From positions 138,328 through 202,327 of the forward strand of contig CAUYUJ010015849.1 of NCBI GenBank assembly GCA_963575745.1: DNA of 64,000 nt, in the 5' to 3' direction. A program made the translations under genes and the position numbers. This document shows, one piece after another, positions 34,780 through 46,450 of the stretch. Each line of letters opens with the position of its first letter. Positions within the stretch are counted from its first letter, which is position 1. The notes under the pieces were generated by a model, which did no database searches, was not told the origin of the DNA, and saw only the letters and a list, made by a program, of their open reading frames with translations. This DNA is from Prorocentrum cordatum. Its lineage: Eukaryota > Sar > Dinophyceae > Prorocentrales > Prorocentraceae.

Positions 34780-35757
34780 ATGTTGTGCGTGAGGAACACG
34801 TTCATCCATTTCTCAGATTCACCTCGTGCGTCCCAGAGATCCAGGTCACTGTCTCATCCGCGGACTGCGCGTGCAGATTCGGACGGGTTGCCCGATTTGG
34901 ATACTACAGCACCTGCATTGCGGGGACGTTCGAGGACAGCTCGCCCGATCAATGTCGATGATTCAAATTCAATCACTTTTGATGCCGAGGGCCTGGAGGA
35001 CCTGCGTGACATCTACAACAAGTTCAGCTCCACCCATCCGAATGCAGCCACGTTGCCGTGCGGCATGGGCGCCGACTCCACCGCCGAGACCATCGATGCA
35101 ATGCTGCGCGACGACGCTTCGAGGTCGCATTTCCAGGTTACAGCCAACAAAATGACATCAAACAAAATCAAAACATCAAACAAATTCAAAAAAAACAACA
35201 AAGATAATATAACAATTATTGCCAGGTTGCAGCTATGTTGCCGCACGACATGGGCGTCGACTCCGCCGCCGAGACCACCGATGGAACGCCGCACGGCGTC
35301 GCTGCGGTGTCACCCACGACGAGCTTCCTGTCAATGGGCAAGTCAACATGGAACGACTCGTGCGTGGACCTGCGGTTCACGAACGCCGTGCTTTCCTAAG
35401 CCGGCCTGGGGCTACATCCACAATGAGCCAGGGCACGAAGTGAAGCAAGCCAGTGGGCACTTGAGAGCTGCGCCCGCTGCGGCGAAGGCATGGCGGCACC
35501 ATCTGTTCGGTGACTCTGGAAAGGGCGATCGAGAGCCGTCGTCCAACTCCCCCTCGCAGATGATGAAGAAGAAGAAAAAGCAGCAGCGCAGTGCCTCCCA
35601 GCGCGCCCCAACCAGCCCCGTGGATCTGGGCGATCTCGACGCCATCATTCGCGAGACGAACGAGCAGCCCTACTTCCTCGACGCCCCCCAGCGCTGGCAG
35701 AAGAACCGTCATGGCCGCGCGGGCAAGAAAGGCCGCGCCGCCACGAATGACCAGGTC
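34780..35757 (+). CDS. Spliced ORF upstream of the transposase, with one frameshift
   Basis: Exon 1 (34780-35136) begins MLCVRNTFIHFSDSPRASQ and ends in ...SRSHFQ. An 89-nt AT-rich intron (35137-35225, GT...AG) then joins in frame to VAAMLPHDMGVDSAAETTDG. The two exon edges carry a diverged internal duplication (NAATLPCGMGADSTAETIDA and VAAMLPHDMGVDSAAETTDG). At about 35396-35399 an extra T creates a stop; without it the frame continues LSKPAWGYIHNEPGHEVKQ through a Lys-rich stretch (MKKKKKQQ) to VDLGDLDAIIRETNEQPYF and ...GRAATNDQ near 35757. There a GT donor can lead to the transposase exon. It may therefore be the N-terminal part of the same protein. Function unknown. Confidence 0.5.
35137..35225 (+). 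other. AT-rich 89-nt intron
   Basis: Starts GTTACAGCCAAC and ends ATTGCCAG, and is made of AACAAAAT-type sequence in a GC-rich surround. The exon continues GTTGCAGC, so donor side 'CAGGTTACAGCC' and acceptor side 'CAGGTTGCAGCT' are near-identical direct repeats. Terminal direct repeats of this kind are typical of mobile (introner-like) introns. Removing it fuses two in-frame coding segments. Confidence 0.6.
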
Positions 35758-35811
35758 AGAGAATATTTTCCTCGATTTGGAGGCGGGTGCAAAGCGGTTG
35801 ATTTTGCGCAG

Positions 35812-37049
35812 GCCGTCGTCTTCGCATCATTCTTATCCATCGCCGAAGCGCGGCAAAGGCAGACTGTTATGTGGGAAGCTACCCAAATTCAAAAACAAAG
35901 CGGGCGGTTTGAGACGCTTTCCCAAGGAAGTTCCATACGTGCCCATTGACCAGAAAGTAGACACAACGAGCAGAGGATGCCGTTCTCAAGAATGGTGCAT
36001 GAATTTGACCAGGTTGGCGCAGATGACTGAGCGCCAAACCATCGAACATCTTCGTAGCATTGGTCGGTTGAAAAACTTCGAAGGCGTGTGCCCTCTGTGC
36101 GGCAGCGCTTCGCTGAAGTCCCTGCGACGCGTTGAGAAAAGAGGATGGGTTCATCGATGTAACGCAAAATGCTGCAATAAATTCGTGTATCCACACTCGT
36201 GCCATCCGATATTCAATTTAGGATGGGGCAGTCGTAAAATTTCATTGAATGAGCAAGCTCAAGTTTTGTTCGGTAGAGCAGCGGGCATCCCGTCGGGGAA
36301 GATGCATTTAATAACTGGTATTTCAGAAAAGGTTATAGAGCGCGTGAACAAAAGATGGCTTCGGGCTGTTCGTCGCTATGCGTTGCGGCAGCAATCAAAA
36401 ATGGTTTTTAAAGATCAACAGAAATGGACGGAAGTGGAAGTGGATGAGACGTCTGTTCGAGGAGCCAAAAGTAAAGATGGTATGCGAATTACCTGGGTGC
36501 AATACTGCGGTCTGATAACCAGAGGCGACCGCCGAAGTTTGGCATTGGTAAAGATGAAATCAAAAACCACTAAAGCAAAGGCGCACGGCAAAGGAAAATG
36601 TTCATTCGCATCTTCGGGGCCAATCTCAAAAGCAGAATGGAAACCATATGCGACAAGTTCCTGAAGCGGCGCAAAATCATTCTACACAGCGACGGGGCCA
36701 GAGCTTACCGATTCACCAAGGTGCCTGGTGTAGTCGTCGACACTGTCAAGCACAAGCGGCCTCGACCAGTGTATGCTGCGCGATGGTGCCACCGATTGCC
36801 GTTGGATTATCTCAAGACAAATCTATTGGGGACGTCGAATGTTAAATTTGTCAAGCGATGGGTTAAGAAAGGAACTCAGATTATTGATCGAGTATGGAAT
36901 CTTTTGAAAAAAACAATGGAGTACCAAAAACGATTAAAGCGCGCGATGACATTGTAGATTTGTATACGAGAGAGTTCCAGTGGAAGTATTGGAACGAACA
37001 CGATGACAAATGGAAAGCCATGGGACATGTCATGTCAAATAGCTATTGA
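35812..37049 (+). CDS. ISXO2/IS1595-like (Merlin-type) transposase, two homopolymer breaks
   Basis: From an AG acceptor at 35810-35811 the frame reads ...EVPYVPIDQKVDT. A zinc ribbon follows (CPLCGSASLKSL...HRCNAKCCNKF, about 36090-36180), then an HTH-like stretch, then the DDE-type core. Its first acidic residue is in WTEVEVDETSVRG, the second in ILHSDGARAYRF, and the third position is an Asp in GTQIIDRVWNLLKK where IS1595 relatives have Glu or Asn. From memory, dinoflagellate relatives share that TQIIDR. motif. Cut-and-paste transposition is the expected activity. Two one-base losses break the frame: at A4 36595-36598 (frame stops at 36664) and at A7 36907-36913 (stops at 36957). Adding one A at each restores a frame to TGA 37047-37049 ending KWKAMGHVMSNSY. 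Both lie in A runs, so consensus error is as likely as decay. GC content is well below neighbouring DNA. Confidence 0.85.
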
Positions 37050-37204
37050 ATCATGCTCTCTCCATTATGTTGTTCTTTGGATACTGACGAGCTGGTGCGC
37101 GTGGTGCACAGGAAAATCATCCAAATCTCTCTTGGCATTGCATCGCCGACACTTCCAATCGCATGTTCCTTTTAATGTCCTGCGTGTCTATGCCAAAATA
37201 GGTT

Positions 37205-38160
37205 CTTATTGTACACAATAGGTTTCCCATTGTAGCTGCCAGAAACGCAAGGAATTATTTAATTTATTTAATTAATTTATTTAATTTATTTAATTTAAAT
37301 AAAATTTGTTTAATTTATTTAATCTAGTTAATTCATTTAATTTATTTAAGTTATTGAATTTATTTAATTTTTAATCGCCCTGATAACCCCTTCCCCCTAT
37401 CACCTCCTCGGTAGATGGGATGTATTGGAATTAAAGAAAGTAAATAAATTAAATAAATTAAATAAATTAAATGATTCCTTGTGTTTTAAATTACACAATA
37501 GGTTTCCTATTGTAAATGCAAAAAACGCAAGGAATTATTTAATATATTTAATTTGTTTAATTTATTTAATTTATTTAATTTTTAATGGCCCTGGTAAACC
37601 CTTCCCCCTGACACCTCCTCGGCAGATGGAGGTGTATTAAAATTAAATAAATTAAATAAATTAAATAAATTAAATAAATTAAATAAATTAAATAAATTAA
37701 ATAAATTAAATGATTTCCTGTGTTTTTTATTATACCATAGGTTTCCTATTGTAAATGCAAAAAACGCAAGGAATTATTTATTTTATTTAATTTATTTAAT
37801 TTATTTAATTTATTTAATTTTTAATGGCCCTGGTAACCCCTTCCCCCTGTCACCTCCTCGGCAGATGGAGGTGTATTAAAATTAAATAAATTAAATAAAT
37901 TAAAAAAATTAAATAATTAAATGAATTAAATGATTTCCTGTATTTTTTTATTACACAATAGGTTTCCGATTGTAAATGCAAAAAAACGCAAGGAATTATT
38001 TAATTTATTTAATGTATTTAATGTATTTGATTTATTTAATTTTTAATGGCCCTGGGAACCCCTTCCCTCTGTCGCCTCCTTGGCAGATGAAGGTGTATCA
38101 AAATTAAATAAATTAAATAAATTAGATGAATTAAATAAATTAAATAATAAAGTAAAGGAA
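37205..38160 (+). repeat. AT-rich palindromic tandem array
   Basis: Four units of about 220-280 bp begin at ~37211, 37491, 37730 and 37951. Each has a perfect or near-perfect small hairpin CAATAGG-TTT-CCTATTG, then 'AAACGCAAGGAATTATTTAA', a (TTTAATTTA)n arm, a conserved GC-richer core 'GGCCCTGGTAACCCCTTCCC' / 'CACCTCCTCGGCAGATGG', and a (TTAAATAAA)n arm complementary to the first. Each unit can thus fold into a long stem with the core as loop. It follows the transposase directly and ends just before the right terminal repeat. No ORF. Confidence 0.85.
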
Positions 38161-38252
38161 TTTATTGAATTAAATTAATCAAATAGTTAAATAGATTGAA
38201 TGAGTTGATTGTTATTTCATTTGTATACAAAAGGAAAGGTACATTCATGTTT

Positions 38253-38278
38253 GAAAGGTAGATCTCAGAGGGCGCTGT
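38253..38278 (-). repeat. Right terminal inverted repeat
   Basis: Plus strand reads GAAAGGTAGATCTCAGAGGG then CGCTGT. This is the reverse complement of 31888-31913 with one mismatch. A (TA)n tract starts four bases outside it. Confidence 0.75.
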
Positions 38279-38282
38279 AACC

Positions 38283-38283
<1 letters not shown>

Positions 38284-38321
<38 letters not shown>

Positions 38322-38330
38322 CATATATAT
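38284..38330. repeat. (TA)n microsatellite
   Basis: Near-pure AT/GTAT dinucleotides bordering the right end of the 6.4-kb element; the matching tract on the left is 31859-31883. Confidence 0.95.
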
Positions 38331-38345
38331 TATCCCGGCAAAGTA

Positions 38346-39844
<1,499 letters not shown>

Positions 39845-39862
39845 AACTATCCCGGCAAAGCA

Positions 39863-41249
39863 ACCTAACAGCGATGTGTAGAAGCATATCTGGAAGCATT
39901 CCCCTTAAGATTTAGGTGAGAATCCAGATGTAGAATTCTGCTGTTCTCGCAGTCGCAGCCTCAGCCTGCCTCAGCCTCAGCCTCGGCCTCAGCCTCAGCG
40001 TGCCTTGGCCTCAGCCTGCATCAGCCTCAGCCTCAGCCTGCCTCAGCCGCAGCTTGCCTCAGCCTCAGCCACAGCCTCAGCCTCAGCCTCAGCCTGCCTC
40101 CGCTTCAGCCTCAGCCTCAGCCTGCCTGGGCTTGCCTCGGCCTCAGCCTCAGCCTGCCTCGGCCTCAGCCTCAGCCTCAGCCTGCCTCAGCCTCAGCCTC
40201 AGCCTGCATCAGCCTCAGCCTCAGCCTGCCTCAGCCGCAGCTTGCCTCAGCCTCAGCCTCAACCTCAGCCGCAACTTGCCTCAGCTTCAGCCTCAGCCTC
40301 AGCCTGCCTCGGCTTGCCTCAGCCTCAGCCTCAGCCTGCCTCGGCCTCAGCCTCAGCCTCAGCCTGCCTCAGCCTCAGCGTCTCAGCCTCAGCCTGCAGC
40401 CTCAGCCTCAGCCTCAGCCTCAGCCTCAGCCTCAGCCGCAACTTGCCTCAGCCTCAGCCACAGCCTCAGCCTCAGCCTCAGCCTGCTCAGCCTGCCTCAG
40501 CCTCAGCCTCAGCCTCAGCCTGCCTCAGCCTCGGCCTCAGCCTCCTCAGCCTGCCTCAGCCTCAGCCCATCAGCCCTGAGCCTGCCTCAGCCGCAGCTTG
40601 CCTCAGCCTCAGCCACAGCCTGAGCCTCAGCCTGCCTCAGCTTCAGCCTCAGCCTCAGCCTGCCTCGGCTTGCCTCGGCCTCACCCTCAGCCTGCCTCAG
40701 CCTCAGCCTCAGCCTCAGCCTGCCTCAGCCTCAGCGTCAGCCTCTCGGCCTCAGCCTGCATCAGCCTCAGCCTCAGCCTCAGCCTGCCTCAGACTCAGTC
40801 TCAGCCTGCCTCAGCCTCAGCCTGCCTCAGCCTCAGCCTCACAGTTGGTTCCGGGCAGTCAAAATGTAGCCTGGGAGTGGTGTTCTGGGAACACGAAGAA
40901 CACGAAGTGGCCTACAGTTGGCTCCGGGCATTCAAAATGTGGCCCAGGAGCGGTGTTCTGGGAACACGAAGAACACGAAGTGGCCTACAGTCGGCCCCGG
41001 GCATTCAAAATGTGGCCCGGGAATGGTGTTCTGGGAACACGAAGAACACGAAGTGGCCTACAGCTTGCTCCGGGCATTCAAAATCATGCCCAGGAGCGGA
41101 GTTCTGGGAACTCGAAAACCACGAAGTGCGTTACTGTTTGCTAAAAACGACATCCCCGGCATCCCTCCGGATCCTGCCCGGACCCCCCTGGGGAGTCATG
41201 ATGCTCCCTTTTGACCCTACTAGAAGCCCATCAGTCTTCGATGTTAGGT
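39863..41249 (+). repeat. TIR-bounded module B
   Basis: Same head and foot as module A, with ACCTAACAGCGA at the left and TCGATGTTAGGT (one mismatch) at the right. The interior is a CAGCCT hexamer array (39955-40840) followed by three to four ~76-bp units (40855-41110). Ser/Ala/Gln/Pro/Leu frames through the hexamers are artefacts. Eighteen identical bases, AACTATCCCGGCAAAGCA, separate A from B and B from C. Confidence 0.8.
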
Positions 41250-41267
41250 AACTATCCCGGCAAAGCA

Positions 41268-43027
41268 ACCTAACAGCGATGTGTAGGAGCATATCTGGAA
41301 GCATTCCCCTTAAGATTCACATGAAAATCCAGTTGTAGAATTCTGCTGTTCTCGCAGTCGCAGTCGCATTCGCGATGAAGTCGCAGTGGCAACGGCAGTC
41401 GCAGTCACAGCCTCAGCCTCAGCCTGCCTCAGCCTCAGCCTCAGCCTGCCTCAGCCTGCCTCAGCCTCAGCCTCAGCCTGCTTCAGCCTCAGCCTCAGTC
41501 TGCCTTCAGCCTCGGCCTCAGCCTCAGCCTGCCTCAGCCTCAGCCTGCATCAGCCTCAGCCTCAGCCTCAGCCTGCCTCAGCATCAGCCTGCCTCAGCCT
41601 CAGCCTCAGCCTGCCTCAGCCTCAGCCTCAGCCTGCTTCAGCCTCAGCCTCAGTCTGCCTTCAGCCTCGGCCTCAGCCTCAGCCTGCCTCAGCCTCAGCC
41701 TGCATCAGCCTCAGCCTCAGCCTCAGCCTGCCTCAGCATCAGCCTGCCTCAGCCTCAGCCTCAGCCTGCCTCAGCCTCAGCCTCAGCCTGCTTCAGCCTC
41801 AGCCTCAGTCTGCCTTCAGCCTCGGCCTCAGCCTCAGCCTGCCTCAGCCTCAGCCTGCATCAGCCTCAGCCTCAGCCTCAGCCTGCCTCAGCATCAGCCT
41901 GCCTCAGCCTCAGCCTCAGCCTGCCTCAGCCTCAGCCTCAGCCTGCTTCAGCCTCAGCCTCAGTCTGCCTTCAGCCTCGGCCTCAGCCTCAGCCTGCCTC
42001 AGCCTCAGCCTGCATCAGCCTCAGCCTCAGCCTCAGCCTGCCTCAGCATCAGCCTGCCTCAGCCTCAGCCTCAGCCTGCCTCAGCCTCAGCCTCAGCCTG
42101 CTTCAGCCTCAGCCTCAGTCTGCCTTCAGCCTCGGCCTCAGCCTCAGCCTGCCTCAGCCTCAGCCTGCATCAGCCTCAGCCTCAGCCTCAGCCTGCCTCA
42201 GCATCAGCCTGCTTCAGCCTCAGCCTCAGCCTCAGCCTGCTTCAGCCTGAGCCTCAGTCTGCCTTCAGCCTCGGCCTCAGCCTCAGCCTGCCTCAACCTC
42301 AGCCTGCCTCAGCCTCAGCCTGCCTCAGCATTCAAAATGTGGCCCGGGAATGGAGTTCTGGGAACTCGAAGAACACGAAGTGGCCTGCAGTTGGCTCCGG
42401 GCATTCAAAATCATACCCAGGAAAGAATTTCTGGGAACTCGAAGACCACGAAGTGGCCTACAGTTGGCTCCGGGCACTCAAAATCATGCCCAGGAATGAA
42501 GTTTGGGGAACTCGAAGAGCACGGAGTGGCCTACAGTTGGCTCCGGGCATTCAATATGTGGCCCAAGAATGCAGTTTTGGGAACTCGAAGACCACGAAGT
42601 AGCCTACAGTTGGCTCCGGGCATTCAAAATGTGGCCCGGGAATTGAGTTTTGGGAACTCGAAGAGCACGAAGTGGCTTACAGTTGGCGCCGGGCATTCAA
42701 AATGTGGCCCGGGAATGTAGTTCTGGGAACTCGAAGAGCACGAAGTGGCCTACAGTTGGCTCCGGGCATCCAAAATGTGGCCCGGGAATGGAGTTCTGGG
42801 AAGTCGAAGAACACGAAGTGGCCTACAGTTGGCTCCGGGCATCCAAAATGTAGCCCGAGAATGGAGTTCTGGGAGGTCGAAGAGCACGAAGTGTGCGACT
42901 GTGTTTTAAAACGAACCCGGCCGTGAGCCCGGCCCTTGCTGTCCGGATGCCGCCCAGACCTCCCTTCTGAGTCATCAGATGATCTCTTTTGACACCACTA
43001 GAAACCTATCAGTCTTCGCTGTTAGGT
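41268..43027 (+). repeat. TIR-bounded module C
   Basis: Again ACCTAACAGCGATGTGTAGG at the left and TCGCTGTTAGGT at the right. The interior has a CAGCCT array (41395-42330) with a ~215-bp higher-order period ('CTGCCTTCAGCCTCGGCCTC' recurs about five times), then seven ~76-bp units (42330-42900). The right end abuts the broken Helitron-like gene without an intervening spacer. Confidence 0.8.
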
Positions 43028-44458
43028 AAAAGCCAAGACAGAGAGAAGCTCCGCCGGGCCTGTCGGCAGCAGGCTGAGAAGCACCGCGTGTGCTCGCCGT
43101 TGCTTCCGGTGGTGCTACCACAGGGACTCTACGGGAGTGCAGCAGCCACCGCCACTCTGGGTGCTCCGGATGCTGAACGCTGGACGCGTGCAGCTGTTCG
43201 TACGGGATCAAAGGCCACCGCTGCCTGTACCTGTCCACGTCCAGGAGCTTCTGCACGAGCTCCGGGGACTGCAAGTAGTACACCCCGCGGTGCTTCACCA
43301 GGGTCCGCGCGGGTCGCGCATTCGCCTCGCCCTCGGACACGTCGTCGCGGTGGGTTGCAGGGCCCGCGCAGTGCTCGGATACACGGTCCTCCGGTACTGC
43401 GCCAAACAGGCTCAGTTTGTGGCGGTGCTCGAGGTATTCTTTCTGCGCACAGACTACGCAGGCTGCCTCGCATCGGTGCACTGCCTCGTTGCCCGAGACG
43501 CGGTTGCCCTTGCTGCCTGGGTGACAGAACTGCTGGAAGTGAGCAAAATTCTGCACCATGGGCCTCTTTTCCTGGGCGGCTATCGGCCTGCAGCCAGCCT
43601 CCGCCATCAGGATCAGCACCCGTATGCGGTATTCCGCCTCGCCCGCGCGGCCCTGCTGCTTGCGCCGCGCAAAGTCTTCCTCTGTAAGAAAGTCACAGTC
43701 GCAGAGCTGGCGCGCGAGCGACCCCGTCATGACGGGGCGGTCGGAGAAGACGCGCAGCTGGTTCCCCTCCGCCTCGCCGCCGGGAACGCAGCAGCTCCTC
43801 CCCGCGGGGGCGGCCGACGCCTTGCGCGCCCGCTCCGCGCACCGCTGCGCGAATTCCGCGCGTTGCGCAGAGAGGCTGGACACAAGCTCCTTGTAGGCGG
43901 CAAGGCGCCGCAGGATTGCCCTGGTCCGGATGCCGCTCTCGAGCATCAGCAGGTCCTGGTCGATCCTGTTCTGCGCCTCCTCAGCGAACCCTTCCATGGG
44001 GTTTGGAAGGCCCTCCGCCTCCGCGACGCGAGTCTTTGTTGTGGCTTCGCTCTCCGCTTGCTTGAAGGCCTGGAGCTCGGCGTCCTGCTCCGGGGAGAAC
44101 TGGTTGGCCTTCCGTGTTTTCCGGACTTTTCTGCCCGCTGCCGCTCTGCGAGGCTACGCCCGGCATGCTCCTTCGGGTGGCGGCCGAGGTCTCGCACTTG
44201 CTGCATGAGCTCCTCGGTCTTGTCTCGCTTTTGCTGCATGAGCTCCTCGGTCTTCTGCTTCCGCTTGAGCTCCTCGGTCTCCGTCTGCTGATCAGCGCAG
44301 CCCAGGGCCCGCAGTTCATGCAAAATGTCTTTGGGGATGCGGTCGCGATGGTCTGAGAAACGTTTGGCCAACTTGTTTTCGGCCCGTTCTTGTTCGGACG
44401 TTCCTTTACTTCGCTTCGGTATCCGGCCGAACTGCTTCCCCGCACGCCCGGACGCCAT
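43028..44458 (-). pseudogene. Truncated Helitron-type ORF (N-terminal region)
   Basis: Starts at ATG 44458, MASGRAGKQFGRIPKRSKG, followed by a charged coiled-coil-like stretch with a duplicated KRDKTEELMQQ motif. One base is missing in T4 44127-44130 (plus strand); with it the frame runs on as RKANQFSPEQDAELQAFKQA into the 43997-43028 frame. There the signature parts are CEAACVVCAQKEYLEHRHKL, a run ending DRYRQRWPLIPYEQLHASSV, and QHPEHPEWRWLLHSRRVPVV. From memory, this order (Cys pairs, 'RWP.IP...LHASSVQHP..PEW.WL.HTRRVP') is the region preceding the Rep/helicase part of dinoflagellate Helitron polyproteins. Everything after that is missing: the frame stops being protein-like within a few residues of the inverted repeat of module C. 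Family assignment is moderate, truncation is clear. Confidence 0.55.
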
Positions 44459-44593
44459 GAAAAAAAAACAATACGTGAGAGGAAGTCATGGTTTTAAACC
44501 AAGACGTGGGCGAAAAACCAAGACATCAGAAAAAAACATTACAACACTCTTGCTGGATATGTTGTCCAGTACACGGAATGCAGCGCACCACAG

Positions 44594-44642
44594 TGGCCGA
44601 TATATATATATATATACACACATACATATTTATATATATAGG
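44594..44642. repeat. TA/CATA microsatellite
   Basis: TATATA and ACATACA runs; a second TA tract is at 44757-44810. Between them and to 45130 no gene is supported. Confidence 0.9.
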
Positions 44643-44763
44643 ACACGATGATTCGATGCATTTCTTCAGGTCGCATAGTAAGTGGAAGCAGCTTTGGGAC
44701 AGGGCCGTCGTTACCGCTTGTCGCGATCCCGCGGGCTCGAACAGCCGACGCCGAATATGTATC

Positions 44764-44799
<36 letters not shown>

Positions 44800-45129
44800 T
44801 ACATATGTACAAGTGTTGCCTGTTTGTTTTATGTTCGTTGATATTGTTTGTTGTCTAGTGTTTTTTTTTGCACAACATCCCAAAAGTTGCATGCGCGACA
44901 TGTCGCACCGCTCTCCGCGGCGAACCTCGAGCCGAGCCGACGGTCGCACCGTTCTCGGTCGGAGAGACGCCCTGGGGCGGGAGGTTTAGTTTTGTTATGG
45001 GGTGGGGGGTTATGAGGAAGAGAGAGAAAGGGGACATATTCTTTCACTTCGTATATATGCGCGCCCGAAGGCAAAGCGGCCGCGCGGCCACTTTAGCGCC
45101 ACCCCACATGGCATCGCCACGGAGATGGG

Positions 45130-45790
45130 CAGAAACAAGAGGCCTCTGGGGCGGCCTGCGCCAGAAACAGGCCAGCGCACGATGGGCGGCCTGCGCCTGA
45201 AACAAGCCAGCGCACCTCGAGGGCGGCCTGCACCAGAAACAAGCCAGCGCACACATACATACATACATACATACGTACATACATACATATATATATAGTG
45301 TTGGTTGTGTGTCTATATATATATATGTATGTAATTATAAGTATATGTATATGTATATGTACATACATATGTATGTATGTATATATATATGTGTATATGT
45401 ATATATATATGTAAATGTAAATGCACATGTGCATGTACATGTATATGCATATGTATATGTATATGTATATGCATATGTATATGTATATGTATATGTACAT
45501 GTATGTGTATATATATATGTATGTACGTATATGTATGTATGTGTGTATGTATGTATGTATGTATGTCTGTGTGTATGTATGTATGTATATATGTGTATGT
45601 ATAACATATAATCGAGGGCGGCCTGCACCAGATATATGGCGAGGCCAGCGCATCGATCGAGGGTGGCGCGCACCAGGAACAGGCCAGCGCACGGGCGGCC
45701 TGTATCAGAAACAGGCCAGCGCACGATCGAGGGCGGCCTGCACCAGAAACAGGCCAGCGCACGAGGGCGGCCCGCACCTGAAACAGGCCA
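45130..45790 (+). repeat. ~36-bp 'GGCGGCCTGCACCAGAAACA' minisatellite split by microsatellite
   Basis: Units of 'GGGCGGCCTGCACCAGAAAC' plus 'AGGCCAGCGCAC' occur at 45150-45255 and again at 45612-45790. Between them is about 350 bp of CATA, TATG and ATGT microsatellite. The microsatellite therefore arose or inserted inside the array. A GGTGAAACA run follows at 45800-45880. Confidence 0.9.
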
Positions 45791-45979
45791 GCGCCTGCAC
45801 GCGCAGGGTGAAACAGGGTGAAACAGGTGAAACAGGGTGAAACATGGTGAAACAGGGTGAACCAGGAAACAGGGTGAACTATACGTGTAACTACGGAATG
45901 GCGAGCTCTCCATGGAGTCCGTGAGCCCGCGATGGGCGCCGCGCAGGGGCAGGGGGCCATGGGCCCCTGCACTCCCTAT

Positions 45980-46112
45980 ACATCAGGCGTCTCGGTTTTT
46001 ATAATCGTTTTTTGACGGTCCCGAGGGCCTGCACGTAAAATCCCCCCTCCACACAGGTCAGTGCTATGACATATTGTCGCTTCGATTTTTTTCGAGACGC
46101 CCGATGTCTGGG
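45980..46112. mobile_element. Small inverted-repeat element (MITE/introner-like), copy 1
   Basis: Left end ACATCAGGCGTCTCGG and right end CGAGACGCCCGATGTCTGGG are inverted copies (16 of 20 over the full ends), with T-rich runs just inside both ends. The internal 'TTTTTTGACGGTCCCGAGGG' and the right terminal 30 bp also occur in the element at 63169-63352 in the same order. It has no ORF. Confidence 0.6.
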
Positions 46113-46159
46113 GTTAACAGCGCGCGGCCACTTTATCGCTACGCCCGGATGGCATCGCC

Positions 46160-46225
46160 AGGTCGTCCTCCTCCTTCTCCTCCTCCTCCTGTTCATCCCT
46201 CTTCCTCTTCCTCGTCGTCCTCCTC

Positions 46226-46257
<32 letters not shown>

Positions 46258-46450
46258 TCAAAAATGCAGGGAACGCACTTAAACTTCGCGCCCTCGGACG
46301 CAGCACGGCGCGCCGCTTGCCGTGGGCGCCCGCCCGTGATCTCGAGCGATCCTCCTCGTTTTCCTCCTCCTCCTCCTCCTCATCTTCCTCCTCTCCCTCA
46401 GGGAGGGGGGGGGGGGGGGGATCCCGCCCCCAGGGACAAGAAACAGCTCC
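46160..46450. repeat. TCC tracts and G12 run
   Basis: TCC-rich stretches at 46163-46255 and 46350-46395, then a G run at 46405-46418. The rest to 47350 contains TG/TA microsatellites (46930-46985, 47235-47300) and no supported gene. Confidence 0.85.

Larger units (their letters stand above)
31884..38282 (+). mobile_element. Candidate 6.4-kb TIR transposon with ISXO2/IS1595-like transposase
   Basis: Two 26-bp sequences in inverted orientation (31888-31913 and 38253-38278; 25 of 26 positions match; core ACAGCGCCCTCTG) bound the region. Each is flanked on its outer side by a (TA)n tract. Inside, from left to right, are hairpin-bearing tandem repeats (32215-33370), an AT-hook-like ORF (33465-33944), a 12-bp tandem repeat (34205-34690), a spliced ORF (34780-35757), a DDE-type transposase (35812-37049) and an AT-rich palindromic array (37205-38160). 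Terminal inverted repeats plus an internal transposase are what a cut-and-paste element has. Insertion into, or expansion of, TA target duplications would explain the flanks. I infer the boundaries; an alternative is that the inverted pair belongs to two independent small insertions. Confidence 0.6.

Noticed and set aside
39955-42720. Ser/Ala/Gln/Pro-rich frames of up to 444 codons
   Set aside because: All three plus-strand frames are open because the CAGCCT hexamer contains no stop; nothing distinguishes one as coding.
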